NCBI GenBank assembly: GCA_026936335.1
Contig: JAPMXV010000054.1
Coordinates: 310,001-374,000 of the forward strand
DNA length: 64,000 bases
Direction of reading: 5' to 3'
From: Mantamonas sphyraenae
Taxonomy: Eukaryota; CRuMs; Mantamonadidae
Below are positions 56,001 to 64,000 of this stretch, one piece after another. The notes under the pieces are model-generated. The model saw only the letters and a program-made list of their open reading frames with translations. It was not told the origin of the DNA and made no database searches. Each line of letters starts with the position of its first letter. Within the stretch, counting starts at the first letter, position 1. The position numbers were made by a program, and so were the translations under genes.

Positions 56001-56538
56001 CCTGTGGCACCCGCGGCTACGCGACCGCGTGCGCATGTTCAGCCGTTTTGTGAAGCTGCTGGACCACCTGCATCGATACCGAAACTACTTTAGCATGTAC
56101 GCCGTGGTGGCCGGACTGAACAACAGCGCCGTGCACAGGCTCAAGTTTACGCGCGGTGACCTGCCACGGCAGGACAAGCGCCGCCTTGCCATGTTTTCCG
56201 AGCTGATGAGCCCCAGCGGCAGCTTCCGCAACTACCGAGAGCTCCTCAAGAAGAGCGAACCGCCGTGTGTGCCCTTTTTGGGCGTGTTTCTCAGCGACCT
56301 GACCTTTATTGAGGACGGCAACGACGAGTATTTGGGCAAGCTGATCAACTTTGGTCGCTACGAGCTGGAGTACAATGTGATTTCGCAGGTGCGCTCGTGG
56401 CAGGCCTGGCCATACGAGTTTCCTCAACATGAGCACCTCCATGTGCTCTACCAGCTGCCCCAGAACGCAGACGAGTCTCTCTATCAGCTGAGTTTGATTC
56501 GCGAACCTCGTGGGTGCAACAAGAGCGACCTGGTGTGA
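53098..56538 (+). CDS. Ras guanine-nucleotide exchange factor (RasGEF, CDC25 type)
   Basis: This single-exon gene encodes 1146 residues. The first 230 residues are helical. The middle (about 255-720) is Ser/Asp/Glu-rich low complexity, probably disordered and regulatory. Residues about 735-835 are the REM/N-motif (SLNQLILKLTAEDEQQDPHF, then TCYRSFTNPHEFF). Residues about 838-1135 are the CDC25 catalytic domain, with FNSVSNWVTSCIL, the YRNYFSMYAVVAGLNNSAVH helical hairpin, PPCVPFLGVFLSDLTFIEDG and NFGRYELEYNVI. All conserved blocks are present. It should load GTP onto a Ras- or Rap-like GTPase. No SH3, PH or EF-hand is seen. Confidence 0.93.
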   Translation: MAESSGDADQVANDILTLGDELLERRLKVSGRNALTREAVREYEQVCEVASAQLSSLSQALACEHGSLQALGEHTVNSVVQCCQQLVAVYQVCCSAQQVDVESIRFYEHALYLAVADLHAFCHMAVSHSSVHTQLNTAIVELSMRVAQLDEDQLKLQRLAVAASSLLQRLVANNHTDFSLTYLNVCMERLVKAAESMALSRTSGPLQQLTVLNASEAVKQTFAQLKAVVYGSEAAQEKIVAAEGGNSLEDTGEDGGEGAESEERVQNVGGVRREGRASKRKGIYLGSVLTVSPPEDMEVNESDRDKWPATVMELDHAAMLDEFVLMCTCVGHLLDASVMPAQQNSDESESGMDVFRRRFSMNAGSGGSGGGQRDSLGSSRSRMSTSSSSRTSVSMAGTVSSRLSTASSSSSSLASSPAPPLYIGGKRSSSLREGLVHWPHKSEEDDGEDGNSRVGEDVHAEAASIGMALADLDLGLGGSSNSGGEDDAYDEQSGGRSRNTRSHNNKGVRDVQSWSGVMWQGDEGEGHSVIGEDMVEDAFDKIKPVDIVNALSNVNLSLWRRDSSSFETTDLLLPARSTSLASARDRMEEQMDEDTRKGAVDPTTGKPTWPWRLFHEDVDTLEEVERNCWDELDTSEYIVYAGHDSSSERSNEDDTGSDRAQGTKDEDSGTGTETDVIDWSSGRTAGARTMARKFSNTISASSRAMAMSMLGERGEDGGGNGNESGSSGQSTIRAASLNQLILKLTAEDEQQDPHFMEVFLTCYRSFTNPHEFFHKLVERYMPPRWMTELQEQTDEEPYDMQQYAMVKEVEQSLPAVRNRVYYVMAKWIESCYFDLDSSLVTKVHAFIEHQLAENGMENLGRHLTSMLMRKVKETKDARQHRAISSRTELFIMELNDNREYLFSMLFDEDVLNVAEQMCHIDYELYSVIKPQELLKQAWNKPELKRVAVNVVSMAMRFNSVSNWVTSCILWHPRLRDRVRMFSRFVKLLDHLHRYRNYFSMYAVVAGLNNSAVHRLKFTRGDLPRQDKRRLAMFSELMSPSGSFRNYRELLKKSEPPCVPFLGVFLSDLTFIEDGNDEYLGKLINFGRYELEYNVISQVRSWQAWPYEFPQHEHLHVLYQLPQNADESLYQLSLIREPRGCNKSDLV

Positions 56539-56654
56539 CTGGGGAATTGTACAAGCGAGGCCAAAGCGATTGTCGATTGACTTGCAGTGAAGATGAGGGT
56601 GCAAGGTGGCTGTTGTCAGAGGGAACGGAGAATGCATTGTGGCCCGAGGCCCTG

Positions 56655-57461
56655 TCATCGCGCTGCACGCACAGATTCTTGAGCCAGGTCGCGTGCTTCG
56701 ACCATTTGCTCTATGTGGGATTCGGTGATTGCAGCCAGGGCCAGTTGGGCAAAGGTGGACAGAGTGCTCGAGTCGGCGTCAGGCTCCAGGTCTGTGGCAT
56801 CCTCGATGTCTTTCGCGACTCGTTTGAGCTCTTGCAGAAAGTCGACCATGCGTGCGTGCGAGACATTCTCGAGGGTGTGCAGCAACTGTCCGGCATACAC
56901 ACGTACCGAAAAGGTGCCCGGGTGTGGCAGCGTGCTGTCCTCAGTCTCTGTGTTGAGGGTGAACACCGCGACGGAAAAAGGCGGAATCTCGATCCACTGC
57001 AAGCGGAGGTCTTCCGCTGCATTAACGGTATGTACAGTGTTGTCAAGTGGTTCATCGTGTGTTGGAGCTTTTTCCGCATCCCCCCCTGCCCTGCCGCTGT
57101 CCAGACGGATGCTCGGAACGATTGAGGAGTTGAGCGATGTTGGTGTTTGCTCCGTTTTGTCGAGCTGCACAAACGGGCTGGTTTCCTCCTGTTCCTCCTC
57201 ACCCACTGGACTGCTCGCCATCGGGCTGTTGTCGGCTTCCACGTCCTCTGTGCTGTCGGTCTCACTTGCATCGTCGTTCATCTCTGGAGACTCGAACGTT
57301 TCGCCAGAGTGGATGCGAACCAAAGCCTCAAAAACCGTGCTGGGCTGGTTTTCCCCCGCCGACGGACTGTGCGCGTCACTGGGCGACTCCTCGCTACTAT
57401 TGGTCTCTTTTGCAGACTGTGCGGACATGTCAAGGTCCTCGTCGAACGCAAATAACATCAT
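56655..57461 (-). CDS. Hypothetical acidic protein
   Basis: This 268-residue frame begins MMLFAFDEDLDMSAQ. The first 150 residues are Ser/Glu/Asp-rich and probably disordered. Residues 150-268 look folded: WIEIPPFSVAVFTLNTE and TFSVRVYAGQLLHTLENVSH read as beta strands, then two helices (DFLQELKRVAKDIEDA and FAQLALAAITESHIEQ). I recognise no family. An upstream ATG would add 23 residues but overlaps the divergent leader. It ends 116 bp from the convergent RasGEF stop. Confidence 0.55.
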   Translation of the reverse strand: MMLFAFDEDLDMSAQSAKETNSSEESPSDAHSPSAGENQPSTVFEALVRIHSGETFESPEMNDDASETDSTEDVEADNSPMASSPVGEEEQEETSPFVQLDKTEQTPTSLNSSIVPSIRLDSGRAGGDAEKAPTHDEPLDNTVHTVNAAEDLRLQWIEIPPFSVAVFTLNTETEDSTLPHPGTFSVRVYAGQLLHTLENVSHARMVDFLQELKRVAKDIEDATDLEPDADSSTLSTFAQLALAAITESHIEQMVEARDLAQESVRAAR

Positions 57462-57661
57462 CGTGGGTTGTGGGGGTCGGCGCAGAAGAAACAAGGTTGC
57501 AACAAAATTGTGCGCCAAGGCGCAGGGCACGTTTTCTTGCCCTCACCGGCCCGACACAGTCTGGCGAATGTCCCCACGTGCGATTGGGACCTGAAACACA
57601 TCTCACATGAGACCGGAAGACAGGCACGGGCGGTGGGGAAGCCAACGAAACACCGACTGCC
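57462..57661. promoter_or_regulatory. 200-bp divergent promoter
   Basis: This gap lies between the acidic hypothetical gene (minus) and IFRD (plus). No strong element is visible. Confidence 0.35.
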
Positions 57662-59406
57662 ATGCCAGGGAAGCGACGAAAAGGCCGACGAGGCAAGACA
57701 TCGAATCAGAGCATGGAAAGGCAAGAAAGCATGGGAGGGGACGAATTGACCTCGGACGACAGCGCAAGCGTGACCTCCGAGTATGATGGCTACGATGTGT
57801 CCATTGTAGCCGGGGCGGACAAGGGAATTCAGCTGCTGGGCGGACGCTCTGACGAAACCGGCCAGCTTGGGGAGGCTGCGGCCAACACTCTGTTTGTAGA
57901 CAACATCGTGCGTCTGGAACTGCGCTCGTAAGTGACTGTGCCAGCTGCAGTCTGCCGTGGCGGCTGCATGGGACCTTTGCTGGCGTTTCGGCGGCGCAGA
58001 GCAATGCACAACGGCCACCGCCTCGACGCCTGCGTTGCACGTGCCCACACACGCACATGCTCACGCACGCACACACACACATACACAGAGCTGAAAAGCG
58101 CGCCGACGCGCTGGGGAACATGGCCACTGCGCTCAAGAGTGCTGTGCTCAGTGACACAGCTGCCAACCAGTGCGTTTGAATTTTCTGGCGAAATATCTCT
58201 CCGCCATCCACTTGCGCCGGCCCCCCCCTGGAAGACACACGCACTCACACATACGCGAATGACACCATCAGATCGGCCGAGGTGGCCGTTCAAGTGGAGA
58301 GGCTCATGCTGAAGGGCAGCGAAGTGGAAAGGCGGCTAGCATGCGAGGTGGTCACGCTCATGGTGCTGACGTTGGGTCCGGCCTGTGACGAGTTTGTGGC
58401 CGGACTGCGTGCCACCATCGAATTGGCAGCCACAGAGGATAGCGAGGCAAGCGTACGAGCGGCAGCCCTGCTTGCCTATGCCATGGCCACCCTTGTGCTC
58501 GAGGACGACCCGTACGTGCTCAAGCAGCATGTTGCCTGGGCTGAAAAGTGCGTCGCTCGCGAAGCAGAACACAGTAGCAGGGATGCCTCTGCGTGCGACG
58601 CTGCCCTCAACGCTTGGTCTCTCATGGTCGCCGGTGAGGAGGAGGTTGGCTCCTACGAGTCCTACCTGGGCGAACTCAAACAGCTGCTTCAACACGCCGT
58701 GCCTCGTGTCCGCGTCGCCGCTGGCCACTGCATCGGTCTCCTGTTTGACCGCGGCACAGAGTGGGAACCCAGCGACTTTGACTTTGGAGGTGCCCTGCAG
58801 CGCGTCAACAGCAGCGCCATGGCTGCCGAACAGGAGGAGGCCGACGACGAGCTACGTGAACAGCTCCTGGAAATGGGTCTCGATGCAGGTGACCTCGACG
58901 AGTGGCGCTCCACAGACGACGCTGGCGACGACGACGATGTCCAGGTCGACACCGATGGGGAGTTTGCTGATCTCGTCCAGATGCTGACCAAGTTGGCACG
59001 CGACAACAACAAACGCGACCGCAAGACCACACGCAAACACACACGAAGCGTCTTTCGCGAAATCAGGGACACTGTACGCTATGGGGGCTGTCGCACAGAA
59101 ACCCTGCACGTACGCCACGTTGCCGTCAAGTTTGGCGACTGGGCACACAAAATCATCCTGCGCGACGTCCGCTCAGCCCTCGGCACAGGCCTGCAGAACC
59201 ACCTGTTTGCAAACACTCTCCTCATGGACATGTTTGGCTACAACTACACCCCTGCCCTCGAGAGCCAGGACTCCCTCTCGCAGGACTCCTGGGCACTCAA
59301 CGACGCACGCCAGGCTGAGCGCCGTGACCGCCAGCAACGCCGTGCCAAGCAGCGCAACAAGAAGATCCAACAACGCGGAGCCGTCGACGATGACCAAGAG
59401 GCCTGA
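57662..59406 (+). CDS. IFRD1: Interferon-related developmental regulator family protein
   Basis: Three exons (57662-57927, 58089-58169, 58272-59406) encode 493 residues; introns are 161 and 102 nt with donors GTAAGT and GTGCGT. A basic N-terminus (MPGKRRKGRRGK) leads to an ARM/HEAT-like helical domain of the IFRD family. The C-terminal domain has TRSVFREIRDTVRYGG, RHVAVKFGDWAHKIILRDVR and ALGTGLQNHLFANTLL, matching IFRD_C. The tail is basic (ERRDRQQRRAKQRNKKI). In animals IFRD1/2 act as transcription cofactors, and IFRD2 binds inactive ribosomes. The single copy here is the shared ancestor type, so the symbol is approximate. Confidence 0.88.
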
Positions 59407-59592
59407 GGTTTCCGCGAGTGTGCGTGTGCGTGTGCGTGTGCGTGTCCAGTCCACTCCACCCCAGTCAACAACACCATTTTCATTTTTCGTTTCATTCCAC
59501 ACAGCACTCACTGGCACTCACTGGCACTCACTGGCACTCACGCACAACCATCACATCACACCACATCACCTCGCTGCACCAGCAGCCCAGGC
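59407..59592. repeat. 3' spacer with GTGTGC repeats and four-copy 10-mer tandem repeat
   Basis: Between two convergent stops lie a GTGTGC run (about 59419-59447) and near-perfect copies of a 10-bp unit (CACTCACTGG) at about 59504-59541. These are simple repeats in shared 3' untranslated sequence. Confidence 0.75.
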
Positions 59593-60834
59593 TCATCCAA
59601 GGCGCATACGCTTCGAGGAACCTACGTTCCTCCGCCCCACCATGTCTTTGCGCTTGCTCTTGCCGTTCTCAGACAGCCAGTTGTGGTATGCCGGGGTCTG
59701 TTTCCACAGGTAATAGTAATGAATCACCTCGCGTTCAGACTTGGTGCCCACGGCGGAGGCAACAGCCGCAAAGTTCTTCCCGTAGTTGCTCAGCGCCAGC
59801 CGGAAACTCCTCTTTTCCTCGTTTGTCCACTCGTTGGCACGCTTACCCCTCTGCGACTCTTCCAGCAAGTCGTTCAATGCTTGCACCGTGTTGTGCTTGC
59901 GTCCCATCAGAACGCCCAGCAGATCGTCCACCTGGGCCCCTGCCATGCCAAAGAGCATGTTGCGTGCCGTGTCCACGTATGCATCCACCTCCTTGGATGA
60001 CAACTTGCCCGTGTGCCACATCAACTTGCCTCCCTCCTCCTCCTCCTCACTCTCGGCCCGCCCTCGCGCCGCCGTGTTGTTGCCTTCCTTGCTTCCCACC
60101 TCCTCCTCCCAGCTCGGCACCTCCACCTGGTGCGTCGGCCCCACAAAGATGCCCCGCTTCTTCCCTTTCTTTCCTCCCAGCGCCTCTCCGCCCTCCGACC
60201 CGGACATGCTGCTCCCGACGCTTTCGTCCTCCGAGCTTTCTCCCTCCTTGCTCGATTTCCGGTTCCTCTGCTTCCCGTACGCCTTGCCCTCGGCCCCACC
60301 TTCCCCACCTGCCTCCTGCCCGTCATACTCTGCCTCTTCCGATTCATACTCCTCCTCCTCTTCTTCTTCCTCCTCCTCCTCCTCATCGTCGTGGTCATCG
60401 CCCCAGTCGTCGCCATCGTAGTCGTCGTCATCCTCCTCGTCTGACGAAAGATCCTTGTCTGCAAACACGGCCGCCAGCCCTTGCCGCCCCTCCTTCAGTT
60501 TCTGCAGATGTTCCCTCTCCAATGCCCGTTTGTGTCGCTTCTTCTCCTTCCGCAGAGCCTCTGCCCTCTCCGTAGCCCCTGCCGCTCTGCCTCTGTCGCC
60601 GTGACTGCCATTTGTCACTTCCTTCTCCTCTTCCTCCTCCCGTTCTTCCCCTTCCTCTCCATTCACATCCGCCTCGTCCTCCGACTCTTCTTCCTCCTCT
60701 TCCTCCTCCTCTGCCTCCTCCATCTCGTCTTTCCTCCGTTTTGACCCCTGCTTCGCCGCCCCGCCATACAGCGAGCGTGTCTTTTCGCTGTCGCCAGTGC
60801 CCAGCTCCAGGCTGTCGTCGCTGTCCGAATCCAT
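59593..60834 (-). CDS. ELM2-SANT chromatin protein (MIER-like)
   Basis: This single-exon gene encodes 413 residues. The first 215 residues are highly charged with long Glu/Asp tracts. An ELM2-like segment starts near residue 225 (IFVGPTHQVEVPSWEEE) and continues through KLSSKEVDAYVDTARN and MFGMAG-type helix text. A SANT/Myb domain lies at about 332-382 (WTNEEKRSFRLALSNYGKNF, then VIHYYYLWKQTPAYHNW). Proteins with ELM2 plus SANT recruit class I histone deacetylases; MIER and MTA are the animal examples. The C-terminus is basic. The acidic N-terminus also recalls MIER proteins. No GATA finger or BAH domain is present. Confidence 0.85.
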   Translation of the reverse strand: MDSDSDDSLELGTGDSEKTRSLYGGAAKQGSKRRKDEMEEAEEEEEEEEESEDEADVNGEEGEEREEEEEKEVTNGSHGDRGRAAGATERAEALRKEKKRHKRALEREHLQKLKEGRQGLAAVFADKDLSSDEEDDDDYDGDDWGDDHDDEEEEEEEEEEEEYESEEAEYDGQEAGGEGGAEGKAYGKQRNRKSSKEGESSEDESVGSSMSGSEGGEALGGKKGKKRGIFVGPTHQVEVPSWEEEVGSKEGNNTAARGRAESEEEEEGGKLMWHTGKLSSKEVDAYVDTARNMLFGMAGAQVDDLLGVLMGRKHNTVQALNDLLEESQRGKRANEWTNEEKRSFRLALSNYGKNFAAVASAVGTKSEREVIHYYYLWKQTPAYHNWLSENGKSKRKDMVGRRNVGSSKRMRLG

Positions 60835-61007
60835 GGTTCACTTTGGTCTTGCTCTCGTTCTTCTGGGTGGACTCTGTGCGAAAAACGCAAATGGGTCGCT
60901 CGACGCGGGGAAAAACAGTGGCGCAGCGGTCGCCGCTTTGTCCTAATTTTCCTTTGGCCTCCATTTTGTCCATCCCCCTTCCACTCTTTGCCTCCTGTGC
61001 CCCCAAC
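60835..61007. promoter_or_regulatory. Promoter side of ELM2-SANT gene
   Basis: This 173-bp gap separates two genes on the minus strand. No clear element beyond mixed-sequence spacer is visible. Confidence 0.3.
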
Positions 61008-62893
61008 TCACTTCATGCTGAGATCAATGCCCAGGCTCACATACGGGTAGTAGTCGCCTTCCACGGTGCTGTCGATGTACTTGCTGTCGTCCTCCGTGTC
61101 CTTGTCCTTCTTCTTCTTCTTGCTTTCGGCAGACGCAATCACAGAGTCTGGGAACAGTGCCTCCAGCACCTCGCGCACTTTCTCCCCCTGGCCCTTGGAC
61201 GGCTTCACCAGAGCACTCATAAACGGCGTCTGCACACCGTAACGCAGCTTGCTCTCCACAAACCCGCGGATGGCCTTCAGGTGGATCCACGCCGCAAACA
61301 CTTCGCCAAAATTGGCCCTGCACCAGTTCCTGTACGACGTCCACGTGCGGTACACGCTCAGCTCTGTGCTTTCGCGCTGTTCCTTCAGCGCCGCCACTGC
61401 ATCCTCGTCGTACTCAAAGTCGCGCACTGTGAAGCGATGCTCGCGGCACTTGCCCTTGAACTCGTCCACAACACGCTTGAACAGCACCACCGTCCACAGG
61501 CCGTACTCGTCGTCCTCGTGCAGTTTGCGCGACGACCGCGGCACAACCTTGTCTGAGAACGACTCGTACGTGTTGAGCCATTCATCCGTGCTATACCGCC
61601 CCACAACCACCAGCATCGTCGTCAGGTTCTCCGTTTCCACAAAGTCCTTCTCCTCCACAAACTCGTTCAGGTCGATCGTCAGCAGGTTGCCCACCGTCTT
61701 CTTTTCCACGCTTGCAAACTCGTTGCGTGCACTCGTGTAGTTTGCCGACTTGGTCTTTTGCTCCTGCTCCACTTCGTGAACCTGATCCTGCACAAGCGCT
61801 GTCAGCTCCGCCACCGTCAGTGTGTCCGGGTACTTGGCGTTGTCCCACGCAAACTTGGTCAGGTATGTCTCCATCGGCACTGCCACAACCATCCCACGCC
61901 GTGTCCCCTGTGTCAGTTGCTTGTCCACTCCCTTGCGTGTGCATCTATCCTCCGTCTCTTCCTCCTCATCCATCTCTCACACACTTCTCTCTCTTGTGCT
62001 CGCCTCTGCAAGGGGGGACCGCAACTCTGCCGCACGGCCTCCCCGCATGTCCAAAGGGGCCTCCCACGCACAGCCCACCCATTGGCCGCGTGTGTCCACT
62101 CAGCCAAGGCATTGGCATGGTTGCGTCACAAGCCATGCCAGTCCGTGCCACTGCTTCCATCTCTGTTTGCACCCTCCTGTGCCCTCCAGGACAAACGTCC
62201 GCCCCTCAAAAAACCCTCCCCCCTCAGTGTCCACAAAACTCACCTCCGTTGACGTAGAGCGCCGACTGAGCCTCTTCCTTGCCCTTGCCCTTGCCCGATG
62301 ACCGCGTCGACTGCGACGACGAGCCCGACGACGACGAGCCCTGCTCCGTCTTGCGCGGTGCCTTGCTCACCAGGCCAGCGTACTCGCGTCCGATCTTCTT
62401 CACCACCTGCTCGATCTGTACATCCACCTTGCCCAGGTCGTCGCTCAGTCCAATCAAGTCGTTCAACGTACCCACGCGCAGGTCTGTGTTGTGTGTTCAT
62501 GCCCCGTGTCCATGTCAGCGCCTCCGCCTGCCCCTCAAGAAAAACACCTGCTCCGCTCGGGTTTGCAATCGCCGCGCCAGCTGACCGCGTGAACGGGTCT
62601 TTGCCACCGCCCGCAATCTGCCACAGCCATCTCTTCACCTCCCGTCCTTCCCTCTTTGCATGCAATCTCTCTTTCCCTCCCCTCTCCCGAGCCCTCCCGT
62701 CCTTGCTTCCCCCTCTTCACCGCCTCCCATGTCCGCCCTTTGTGTCCCAAAACTCACCCGGAATCCCAAACTTGTAGTTGACCGAGATGTCGTTGCCACG
62801 CGTCGTCGCTGCCTGCAGCCTGTCCCACGTCTTGCCCGGCGAGTCTTCCACCGCCGCGCTGATCAGCCAATACTCTTCTTGCGACTGCGACAT
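61008..62893 (-). CDS. ATP6V1C: V-type ATPase subunit C
   Basis: Three exons (62893-62758, 62483-62244, 61879-61008) encode 415 residues; introns are 274 and 364 nt, both with donor GTGAGT. The splices rebuild the family text: EEYWLISAAVEDSPGKTW, then IPDLRVGTLNDLIGLSDD, then VNGVPMETYLTKFAWDNAKYP. Later conserved parts are VGNLLTIDLNEFV, DKVVPRSSRKL, FTVRDFEYDED, AAWIHLKAIRGFVESKLRYG and the ending DYYPYVSLGID. Subunit C holds the V1 and Vo parts of the proton pump together and is a target of reversible disassembly. An extra Ser/Lys-rich insert of about 30 residues near residue 95 is lineage-specific. The last intron acceptor was chosen over an upstream AG because it keeps the family frame. 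Confidence 0.93.
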
Positions 62894-63104
62894 GGACAAA
62901 AAGGTGTCGTTCTGGTGGACTGCGTTGCGCTGCACCACGCTCTCAAAACACATCTGCTCGCCAGCCACATCCCACAACCCATCCATTTCTATCCAACCTA
63001 TCCACAGTCCCCCCCACAGACCACCAAATCTTTTCCATTCTCCACAATTCTCTCGCCCCAGAACGGGCAAAATCCATTGTCTTCCCCACGCGCTCACCCC
63101 CTCC
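62894..63104. promoter_or_regulatory. Promoter region of V-ATPase subunit C
   Basis: This 211-bp spacer lies between eRF3 and the V-ATPase gene on the minus strand. It is C/T-rich on the plus strand near 62990-63110. No ORF or RNA is seen. Confidence 0.3.
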
Positions 63105-64000
63105 TTACTTCTTCGTGCTGCTGCCGCTGCTCCCAATCGACTCCTTGTTCTTGTCACGCACGCGTGTCACGACACCCACGCCCACCGTGTTGCCCTCGTC
63201 ACGGATCATGAAGCGCCCGAGCTGCGGAAAGTCCTTGAACGTCTCCATGCACACCGCCTTTTCAGTCTGGAAGCGACACAGCACCGTTTCGCCCTCCACC
63301 GCAAACTTGGGTCGCTTCTCCGTCTTTTCGCCCGTCTTCTTGTCCACCTTGTACAACAGCTGCGACAGCACGATCTCCACAATCTCGCTGTGAATGTGCA
63401 TCACAGCCTGGTAGCCGCTCGAGATGATCGACTTGTACTCCAGGATCATAAACTGCGCCTCAAACTGCCGCACCGTCGGCACAAGCGAGTTGTCTGCCGT
63501 CGCGCACAGCACGTCGCCAACGTGCACGTTTTCCTCGTCCACGCCCTTCAGCCGCAGCTTCACGTTGTCTCCCGGCTCGGCACGCTTGATTTCCACGTCC
63601 TCCAAGAACAGTGCCTCCACCTTCACGTTCACCCGGTTCGGCATCAGCACGAGCTCGTCGTTCAGGTTGATCACCCCCGACTCCAGCTTGCCCATCACCA
63701 GCGTGCCCATGTCCTTGTACTTCTCAGCCACAGGCAGACGCAGAGGCACGTCGTACAGGCGTTCGGGCGGCTTCATCTTGTCCAACAGCTCCAGGAACGA
63801 CGGGCCCTCAAACCATGGGCACACACCGTCTGCGAAGCGGTCGCGCAGGTTCGCCCCATCCATGCCAGATACAGGCATAAAGTACATGTCCTTCTTGCTG
63901 TATCCACACGTCTTGCGCAGGAACGGCTTCAGGCCATCCACAATCTCGTCGAAACGCTCCTTGGCGTAGTCCACGCTGTCCATCTTGTTCACCAGCACAA
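63105..64000 (-). CDS. GSPT1: Eukaryotic release factor 3 (eRF3/GSPT), C-terminal part
   Basis: The minus strand is open from the window edge to TGA at 63105, giving 297 residues and no start. It begins at the G4 motif of the GTPase domain (VLVNKMDSVDYAKERFDEIV), then FMPVSGMDGANLRDRF and CPWFEGPSF, as in eRF3. Domain 2 has LRLPVAEKYKDMGTLVMGKL, and domain 3 has SGYQAVMHIHSEI, ETFKDFPQLGRFMIRDEGNT, both closer to eRF3 than to HBS1 or EF-1 alpha. eRF3 is the GTPase that acts with eRF1 to end translation. A short Ser/Lys tail (SIGSSGSSTKK) follows the usual end. The N-terminal region is outside the window. Confidence 0.93.
   Translation of the reverse strand, partial: VLVNKMDSVDYAKERFDEIVDGLKPFLRKTCGYSKKDMYFMPVSGMDGANLRDRFADGVCPWFEGPSFLELLDKMKPPERLYDVPLRLPVAEKYKDMGTLVMGKLESGVINLNDELVLMPNRVNVKVEALFLEDVEIKRAEPGDNVKLRLKGVDEENVHVGDVLCATADNSLVPTVRQFEAQFMILEYKSIISSGYQAVMHIHSEIVEIVLSQLLYKVDKKTGEKTEKRPKFAVEGETVLCRFQTEKAVCMETFKDFPQLGRFMIRDEGNTVGVGVVTRVRDKNKESIGSSGSSTKK

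Noticed and set aside
59418-60575. Plus-strand Pro/Ser-rich frame of 385 residues
   Set aside because: It is antisense to the ELM2-SANT gene, whose SANT domain is clearly conserved.
61880-61976. In-frame ATG at 61973 as start of a shorter V-ATPase subunit C
   Set aside because: It would drop conserved N-terminal parts that exist upstream in two exons with matching splice phases.

Overview
This window is nuclear DNA from a free-living unicellular eukaryote. It carries spliceosomal introns (21 can be placed by protein continuity, 90 to 364 nt, all GT-AG), a pol III type tRNA-Ser, the standard code with all three stop codons in use, and eukaryote-only genes: Rab14, the TRAP-alpha translocon subunit, a MYST acetyltransferase, IFRD, ELM2-SANT, a RasGEF, V-ATPase subunit C, ETF-QO and eRF3. 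The DNA is GC-rich and very compact. The mix of opisthokont-like housekeeping genes with huge protist-type surface receptors would fit an apusomonad or similar lineage, but the species cannot be fixed from sequence alone.

Layout. 1-8.3 kb: start of an acidic protein (minus), a glycosyltransferase fused to a FYVE finger, an acidic hypothetical protein, tRNA-Ser(AGA) and a large FANCA-like protein. 8.3-18.6 kb: an exostosin-like type II membrane glycosyltransferase, a seven-transmembrane receptor fused to a TKL kinase, a TIP60/ESA1-type MYST acetyltransferase, an MDR dehydrogenase, Rab14 and the mitochondrial ETF-ubiquinone oxidoreductase.

18.6-47.7 kb is the most unusual part: three adjacent genes for secreted or surface proteins. 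One is a giant receptor of about 7064 residues (minus strand), almost all in one 20.5 kb exon. It has a triplicated glycine-rich/lectin-like module, filamin-like repeats, a nested SBBP-type propeller, IPT domains, about 18 Ig-like repeats, a Cys-rich neck, about eight membrane spans and a charged cytoplasmic tail. The second is a secreted Ser/Gly-rich protein with a GGFWGG repeat. The third is a smaller receptor of 1668 residues with the same propeller / IPT / Cys-rich / multi-span plan. Together they look like a cell-surface adhesion or recognition locus.

47.7-64 kb: a seven-fold EF-hand-like repeat protein, an unrecognised 449-residue protein, TRAP-alpha and a RasGEF whose start codons lie only 23 bp apart head to head, a small acidic hypothetical protein, IFRD, an ELM2-SANT corepressor-like protein, V-ATPase subunit C and the C-terminal part of eRF3 running off the window. 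Neighbouring genes often share short divergent promoters (23 to about 320 bp) or converge with 7 to 29 bp between stop codons, so transcripts must overlap. Intron-exon models were built by reading across frames and matching splice signals to family conservation; cDNA would be the decisive test.
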